A stretch of 64,000 nucleotides of DNA. Source: Branchiostoma belcheri (Eukaryota > Chordata > Leptocardii > Amphioxiformes > Branchiostomatidae). Position numbers and translations under genes: made by a program. The stretch lies in assembly GCF_001625305.1 (NCBI RefSeq), contig NW_017802491.1, forward strand, positions 1,806,812 to 1,870,811, written 5' to 3'. The notes under the pieces were generated by a model, which saw only the letters and a program-made list of their open reading frames with translations, was not told the origin of the DNA and ran no database searches. Shown here one piece after another: positions 52,501 to 61,500 of the stretch (its first letter is position 1; every line of letters starts with the position of its first letter).

Positions 52501-55500
52501 GTGACGCCGAGGTGTTCCTGACTGACTATGGTCCTGTCGCCCCCATGCGGAAGATCAGGGGACTGAAGCCCTGTAAAACATACAAGATCACCGTCTCGGC
52601 CAAGAAAGCCAACAAGGAGAGGACGAAGGAAAGTGAAGTGATCAAGGTCACGACTAAAGGTGAACGAACACAGTGTCAGTAGATTTAGGCGTCTAACATA
52701 ACATAACATAACAATGCATTTTAAGACCAATGGAGCTCACGTTGCATCCCCCTCCACTTATACATTAATAGAAAAAAAACCTTTCATACACTTACAGGAC
52801 GAACCAATGACAGATGTCACGCAGGTTTTTGGCGAAATATTACTCCAATACTAACGTATCTGTTAACCTTCCTGGGCTTCGGTAGAACGTTTGATGATGC
52901 AAGGGTAAGGTATCAGGTAATATGAATATGTACCATTTTCCTGACTTCTTCTTGATTTGGTTTTCAGCTCTTCCTTCGCCTTCTGAATTCCGCGCCATCC
53001 GATGTCTGGACAACAAAGTACTGTTTGGCTTTGACGCCGTGTACGGAGCCACCAGCTACATTGTGGGTACCGACTCCAAGGAGGGCGTGTCACGGGTCAC
53101 CAGGATGGACTATGACCGGGTAGAGGTGGAGATCAGCGATCTCCTCCCGGCTACAGAGTACCAGGTTACTGTCACGGCGCAGGGGCCAAAGGGTGTAAGC
53201 GCCCCGTCTAAATACTTCACCATCGGAACGAAGGGTATGTCATCAGCTTCATGTTCGAAAGGTTTTAACATTTACGACTCCTTTACCTAAGTTAACGTTT
53301 TTTTTGGTGTCTTGATCTCCTACATCATGATGAAGGTGCATCATCGTAATATCTTTCGGTGTTTTGTGTCAGCTTGGTAGTCTTGAATTGCATGTTCGTG
53401 CAGAATTATGGCCAAATAATTGAATAACGTCGAATTATGACTGACTTATGTGTCTTCTGTCCAGTCATAACCGAGCCTGAGGACCTGGTCGCCAAGGCGG
53501 ACTCCGAGAACGACATGACCGTGACGTGGTCGCACGTGAAGGGGGCAACAGACTACGAGTTTCTCATCAGCCCTGAAGGCAAGGTGAGGGAATCCGGTGC
53601 GACTGCCCGGAAGGTCTCCGGCCTGAAGCCTGGAGTGGAGTATAGGATCTCCGTGGCCGCGAAGAAAGGCGAGCTGGTCGGCTCATCAGCAGTTACCAGG
53701 AGCTTTACCAAAGGTACTACTGGAGCATCCGCTTTGCTCGTTTTCCTGACTCATCTTGTCAGGTCGCAATGACTTCAGCACATTCCTATACTTAGTGACG
53801 CGTTAATGACTTGTGCGTTCTTGACGGTATACTGAATGATTTCTATCACTGTTGCACAATCTATAGATACAACTTGAATCTGGCGACTGAATGTTTTCAT
53901 CATTTTGCAGCCTTGGCACGACCTGAGAGTATGCGCTGCGTGTCCGCCTCCGACACGTCAGTGATAGTGGCCTGGAACCGTGTCCAGGGTGCCACCGGAT
54001 ATGACGTAGAGACCAGACCTGCCGGAGGAACCGCCATCACGCCTAAACTCCCCGGCGCTCCGGAGAGGGAGATCACCGGCCTGAGGCCCGCCACGGAGTA
54101 CCAGATCATCATCACGGGCAGGAGCTCCAGAGGGGACGGGCTGGCATCTCAACCACTCAAGGTTAAAACAAAAGGTATGTATGGAATGTACATATACAAT
54201 ATTTATGAAGCAAAAGGAATTACAAGTACATGTATCATTATTGGAGATTCTTTAGGTCTTTCGGCCGTCCCGGATAATATTCAAATGATGTCTTGTCTTG
54301 TGACGACATGTTCTTATATTAACGTGACACCTTCTGAATTCCGTAGCATTCGGTGCTGTCTCTAGCATCAGGGTCACCAATTGCACCGACACAACAGCGA
54401 CCATCCGCTGGTCACCGGTCAACGGCGCGACGTCGTACGACGTTAAACTTGACCCGTCTGAGGGGAGAATACGTCAGACGAACGGTTCTCAAAGCCCGGA
54501 GAGACAGATTACCGGGCTGGTACCCAACAAGGAGTACAGCGTCATCATCGTACCGAAGAGTGCCAGCGGCGAGGGGTCCGTCAACAAGCCTTTCACCTTC
54601 ACCACCATGGGTAAGGATTTTCGACAGAGCCTCACAATTCTGTGTCTTCACAAGTATGGCATGCATACAAACTCAGTCCTGTGCCTATCATTAATGCTAA
54701 AAATATAACATCATCATGAGCAGTAACATCCCATGTTCGAGTATTACACAATCCCTAAAATTGTCTTGAAAGGATCATGGGGTAGCCTTAATACAGAGTT
54801 TAAGTTGTTTTAACTTCATTGAAACATAATCAAATTTCCAGTCATGGATCTTTTTCTATGACCCAACATATACATATATTTCCGTTCTGTAGCCCTGTCC
54901 ACGCCAAGTAATATCAAGGTGACTGACATCACAGAAGAAGGCCTGAGTCTGACCTGGGACGAGGTTCCCGGTGCCTACGACTACAGCGTGTGGATGGACC
55001 CTCCGGGAGCTACCATCATCCCGGGCTCGGGGGGTGCCAGGGCGCCCGAGAGGCACATCAGCCGGCTGAAGTCTAACAAAGAGTACTCCATCACCATCGT
55101 GGCCGAGAGTCCCCGGGGAGACAGCTGCCGCAGCGACCCTGTGGAGGTGACTACAGAAGGTGAGCGGTTACTGGCGTAATGGTGAGGAGTTACACATAAC
55201 ATGCAGGAAACTGGGAACTGAAATCGGAGAGCACAACCCTAAAAGGGTTTACACCCGTTTCCATGAATTGAAAATTTAGAATACTGAAATGAGTGTTGAT
55301 TGAAGGACAGTCATGACCGCCACCGACTACCTACCATCTACAACAACATTTTAGCCGTAATTGATTGTAATCTTTCATACAATATACGGATCTTTTTAAT
55401 CCCGAGTGTTATTTTGTGTTCAGCCTTGCATGGCCCCACCGGACTGAAGACCACCAACATCACCCAAACCGGGATGAGGTTGTCCTTCAACCCGGTTGCT

Positions 55501-58500
55501 AATGCCCGTGACTACGAGGTGGTCCTGAGGCCCCGGCTCGGTACCGTGTTCGCGCCCGGCCGGGGTAACGACCCCTCCCAGCCGGAGAGAATCATCGAAG
55601 ATCTGAAGCCCAACACGGAGTACGACATCTCTGTTATTGCCGTCACCAATAAGGGCGTCAAGAGCGAGGTCTCCAAGAGCATCAAGAGGAGGACCTACGG
55701 TAGGCCCAGTTATTTTCTTGTTGCTTTCGTCGAATTCGAATATGATCCATTGATGTCATTTTTTCGTCGTCATTATCGGTAAACAACATGTTTGAGATTT
55801 TCTATGTCAGTCATTTTTGCTGCAAAAATGAGGATGGACTTTTGTTTGTACTTTTTTCGTGAAAACTTTAACGCGCGATGTATGTTTTTAATGAAGACAG
55901 GAGTGGCTATGCCATATTGCGCAGTGCAACTATATATTTAAACGATGTTGGCAGCGTTCAGAAGCGTTCTGAAGAAGGTACAATAATCCATGTCCGACAA
56001 TTTTACCCACCATACATCTAATAGGTAGAAATAGCTGTTGAATGAATTGTTTTTCAATGAAGTGGGTCCTACCATCCTTGATACTTGTCACAACCAGTTT
56101 AAAGGGTTTGTTAGAGCCGTAGGTAATCCTTTGTTAGGAACCGGTCGGAGGAAGAGGAAGAGAAGGAGGAACACCGAGAAGGACCGTCAGCGCCGGCGGG
56201 AGAGGAGGAAGGCTGCCCGGGAGAGCAAACGCAAGGGCCTGGCGCGGAGGAGGAGGGCGACCATCAAGAAGAAGTGGCGCAGGAGGAAGAAGAACTCCTT
56301 CTACAAGAAGCCTTGGCGCTTCGGGTGGCAATAGATATAGCTACTTGAGATGCATTACCAGAAATCAATGACGATCTGACAGGTGTTGGGAGTTTGGGAG
56401 ACGTTTACATGTAGCCTTGCGAAATACTTAAAAATTGAAAGAGAGAGGTGAATACTAAAAGTGACGAAGAGCTTGCATTATACGCCGAAGTAAAAGGAAA
56501 TACCTATTCTTTTACCAAAGATAAGGGGAAATATAAAAGAAGGGATTTAGCCACAGTGAATTAGGCGCAACATCTGGTACAAATAGAAACCTCTACACTT
56601 TTCCTCTGGTGACAACGGCATGCATATATTAAAAGGAAGCCTTTCTCTTGAATATTTTGTATTCAGTACTTTTACAGAAGAGTATATGGAAAGGTTTTTG
56701 TCCTAGAATGGAATTACTATACGCTCTAGGCAAACGAGTGCCCTTTTCAGGAACATGTATAGTAGACTTGGACTATGACAATCAGTGGAAGTTACGGTCC
56801 CCAGGCCCCAAAAGTTACTTTTCTGACATCCCAAAATCGACTGTATCAGGTGTTAGCTGTAAGATATTGGAGGGCGTAAGTTGTCGATATCGGAGGCCTT
56901 CCTGTATATGTTGAGGGAACAAATAGGAAATGTACATGCTTTCCTTCCAAAGAATTTGCTTTTGCTTAATCTTTTCTTAACCATTGAACTAACCAATCAT
57001 TAACAGAAACTACTTAAGGAATTGCCGGTAAACTATCTTAGCAAAGTACTAAAAAGTGTTTCGTTTTCAGTCGTTTTATGTAATAAACCAACCATTTTGA
57101 ACTAATTCAACATTTACCACAAATGGTGTGTGTGTAGACCATGTATTGTCTATTCTTTGTGAAGCAAAGTGCCCTTGAAGTCGTAGAATTCTTTTAAAAT
57201 CTGTTGTGTTAGATTTGGCGAGGTGTAACATTGGTACTGTGTGTGCTGTTGCTCATTATATACTTCATACGACCATGGAAACATGTGGTAAAGGAAAACT
57301 TTGGTCTTTCAATCTTATCTCATGGCAAAATCTAAAGACTCTCTACCATATACTTATAAAAGACTCTCTACCATATACTTATACCGAACTTCAGACAATG
57401 TTTAGTGATAAATAATAATCACGTCTACGTGATGATTGCTGTAAGCTTTGGTGCTAGTTTGGTGTTCTAGTTTGTTTTATGGATTTGAGTCCTACTTGCG
57501 TAATTTACCTTAGATTTGATATTTGTAGCGTTAGTGTTATTATGAAAGAATTTAGATGCATGACAATTCTTGGTTTGTGGTGTAAGTTTCTACGATTTAG
57601 AAGCTGCTCTAGAGAACCATGCTGCTCCCCTAGAAACCTCTTACGTATGTTCTTAAGTTTACGTCAGTATCTTTAAGTTAGTTCCTCAGGCAATTTGTTA
57701 GCATTACTGTTTGCTTATTTTGAAGGACATTGGTGAGTTTTGTAATTATGTTCTGTTGCTTTTACCATGAACAGTTGAAGACAAAACATATGTTTACTTA
57801 TGACGACTCTAGAATTCAACCATCATAGAGCAATCCGTAGTTTGATGATGAAAACAGCGACTTGCGAGGACAGTTGGTATGAGATAGCAGAGAACCAAAA
57901 ATCGAAAGTTGACAACCAAATCTACCATTGATTTAGTGTGTTTACACATTACGTCACAGTTTATGAATATGATCAATCAACCAACCAACCAACCAACCAA
58001 CCAACCGACCGACCGACCAAAGAATATGACGGCGCTAAAGCGATTATAACATACGCACATTTAACATAGGAAATATGCTATGTAATGTTGAGGTGCATCA
58101 TCAACATGGTTGTGATATTAAATTTTCAAATCGGGGCGTCGTTGGTCGTCAACTTTCTATTGCTGCTAGACGAAATAATGTTCCAATCATGAAGAATTGT
58201 TAAAGTTCAGAATCATGCAGGCAGGTTCCTCCTACCTCAGTGTGGAGTTTCCAGTGGGACCACTGTTTGGTGAGACAGCCAGACCAAGCTTTGTACGGTA
58301 TAGGTGAAGAGATTAACCGGGAATCTGAACCTCCTCAAATCAATTGTCCGAGCAAACAGCTACTGAAGTAAACGATAGTCTTCATGAAGAGTTCCACCTG
58401 TCCATTTTGCTGTTGTGTATGAGCCAAAGAAATAAAAGTTGCCGTGGGTTGAACGCACTTGTTGTATGTTGATGGATATTGTACTTTACCAGTAGAACAT

Positions 58501-61500
58501 ATGCTACATTGCAAACAGCATTGCATGCTTTCTTATACAGACACGAAAACACAGGACGATCTTCAGCAATATGTCTGTAGAGTAGACCAGTGTAAATGTG
58601 GTACTATATCTGTCAGTTCATGTAGTTATGTGACTGTAGAAATGATAACAGTACTATTCAACAATCCAATATCTACGATTGACACGCAAGCCATGTAGCC
58701 ATGTAAGGTGGGTAAACTATCTCATATGTTCACTATCTATTATTCCTGCTGTTCACCGCCTACACAACTTCTGTTCAACTGTGCTCTTCCTCCATCTTTT
58801 GCCTTATGATTTGGCACTGTTAAGTTTTGTGTCTGCAACAGTCATTACACATCCAACTCTCCCACTATTGTGTACGTGTGTGTGTCTCACTCTGAACCTG
58901 TCGCATCATGAACGCTGCCAACTCTATGATTTCTCTTCCAACCTTTCGCTTCACTTTTCTTTACTGTTGTCACCGTGTCTGTTCTTCATGCTCTCTCTCT
59001 CGCATCTGCCTCTAACTCCACCTCAACTCCTTTAGCGTTTCCTCCCCCCTCGGGAGTCACAGCTACCTCCACCACGGGGACGACCGTGGCCCTTCAGTGG
59101 CCCGCCGTGACCGGGGCGGACAACTACACGGTAGACATGACGCCCCGGGGCGGCGAGGCACACCGGACGGACAAAGGTGCCAGCGCTCCCGAGCGTCTGG
59201 TCAAGGGACTGCAGCCGGGAACAGTTTACGAATTCTCGGTGACCGCAAAGGGCAAGGGAGGACAGAGTCCGCCTGGGGAGACATTCAAACATAGGACGAA
59301 AGGCAAGTACCCCAGTAACATAGACATTTCATAGGTTTTCATGACGTCATCTTGGTTCTAGTTCCATCCGCCATCTTTGTTTCTCTCTGAACAAGATGAA
59401 AGAAATGACGTCATACAGAAACAAATCTTTCTACACTACTACGAAATTATAGTATATGTCCTGATCTTCAAGTCGGGAGAGATGGCTCCTCATTCAGAAA
59501 AGCCTTACCTTCAATTCCTGTCGTGCATCTGTATACCCTGCACGGTTCCTGATCGATAAACTAACCCAAGGTATAAACTGTCGGCCATTTTGTTTCAGAT
59601 CTGGTCTCACCGAAAGGTTTCGAGGCGTCCAGTGTGACAGACAGCAGCATGGTTCTGTCCTGGACACCCGTGAAGGGCGCCAACAAGTACAACGTCACTA
59701 CTACCTCCTTCGAGAAGACAACAGAGTCTAGGTATTGTGGAGCTCATTCCCTACAAGATATGGACTTCTTGTCAGTATTGTTCGAAGACTTTCGAAGATT
59801 CTTTGATGGGCTAACGCTACAATGACTATCACAATGCATAGCAATAGATAGCTAGAACTCTACACAAGTGTATGAAAGAGAACACGTTCACGTATGTACT
59901 TACGGTTGTCTTATGCTCCTTTGCAGCGCTGGAGAGGCAACTACTGAGATCAAGGGCCTGAAGGAGAGCACAGAGTACACCTTCGTCGTCACGGCGGAGG
60001 GACATCTCGGTAAAAGCGCCCCTAGCGCTCCGTTTGCGCACACCACCAGAGGTGATCATGATTTTTATTGGCTCACACTCATGTGTGTACTGAGTTCGTG
60101 CTTGTCCGGTGTATCTTCCTCCTTATTGTGTTTTCTATTATTTGCAATCCAAGGCCTTACTTGGTTGTGGTCAAGGGCTGTAATTTGATTGTCCACATGA
60201 TTGCTCAGGGAAGCAATAAAAGAAACGAGTCGGCGATAGGATAGAGTGGATTTCATTTGAAGTCGGTAGCTCCCAACAATGCAAAATACCGGAGCAAAGA
60301 AAGCTGATGCCAAGCATATAGACACTTCATGAGTTGTACAAGATATTTTGACTTTGAATGTTCTAACGATGTAGAACTGATTCTACTCGATTTCGTGTTA
60401 GCATCTAAAGCATCTTCTTATGTAAATTAATCCTACTAAGCCGTTCTTCTTTCTCCAATATTGGTATTTGTGTATGTTACGCGCGACCTTGAAAGCCTAT
60501 ACATGTCTCTACGCTTGTGTTGTATTTCCTTACATCTAACCTAGTCCTTTTTGTCTACCCCCTCCCTCTCCGTTACATCCGTAGCCAAACCTGGTACGTA
60601 TTTTGTTTCATATTCTTGTACTGTTTACCCTCGGTCATCTTTAGTTTGCATAGCGGATGCCACCACTCCATATTTAGCATGGCCGCATGGGAGAGGTTGT
60701 TGTAGCTAAAAGTCTCGGTACTTATGAGGTCATGGCTAGTTAGCAAAATTTTAAGATGTCCTCAGTGGCGATGCGGTCATAATGATAAGACTGACCGTCC
60801 CTGTCTCCGTGTCAATGTTATCACAAATATCTGTTACCCCTATTTACTAACATATTCTAGCTGATTCTTTGCAATACGATACGGATGGAGGCATACTTTT
60901 TGACGTGCGGTGTGGGCACTTAGGTGCGGCTGAACTTGTTAAAGGGACTATAGTTGCTATGAATAGGGCCGAACTATGTACAAAACAAAAACACCACATA
61001 TATCCTCTGCATCTTGTTTATTTATTGATATTTGATGTCGCTTCTGCTAAAGTTCAAGTGTAGCCTATTCGTGTACGTCAGTTGGTGTCCTTAACATATT
61101 TCTATGGACCTTTCCGTTGTCACGCCCACATATTTGCGCTCAGGTCCTGCCCTTGTGGTGTAATATGCGTTATATGTCACTGTATCACGGATAAGTTTTA
61201 ATAAACAACTAAACAAAAAGTTTCTTTTTCTCAGCTCTGAAAACACCAGTAGGTCTGAAGGCTTCGTCGGTGACCCACAGTTCTATGACCATCACATGGG
61301 CGCCTATCGCCGGTGCTACCGACTACGCCTTCGAAGTCAAACCGGAGGGCGCCAACGTCGCCGTTACAACCAAGGGAAAACAAGCTCCAGAGAGACAACT
61401 AACAAACCTAAAGGAAGGCACAGAGTACAGAGTGGTTGTTCTGGCCGTTAGCAGCCATGGCATGAGCGCGGCCAGTGAACCTCTGATACAGCAGACATCC

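Larger units (their letters stand above)
56335..59035. other. 2.7-kb non-coding stretch (possible 3' UTR, then intron or intergenic)
   Basis: The first 750 bases would be the 3' UTR of the basic exon. The rest is AT-rich with simple repeats (57334-57383 and 57976-58020) and another AATAAA at 58431. I see no exon with a signal peptide or start codon that would begin a new gene before 59036, but short first exons are hard to see by eye. Confidence 0.5.

Noticed and set aside
57976..58020. AACC repeat as a CRISPR-like or telomeric array
   Set aside because: Simple tetranucleotide microsatellite with no spacers.
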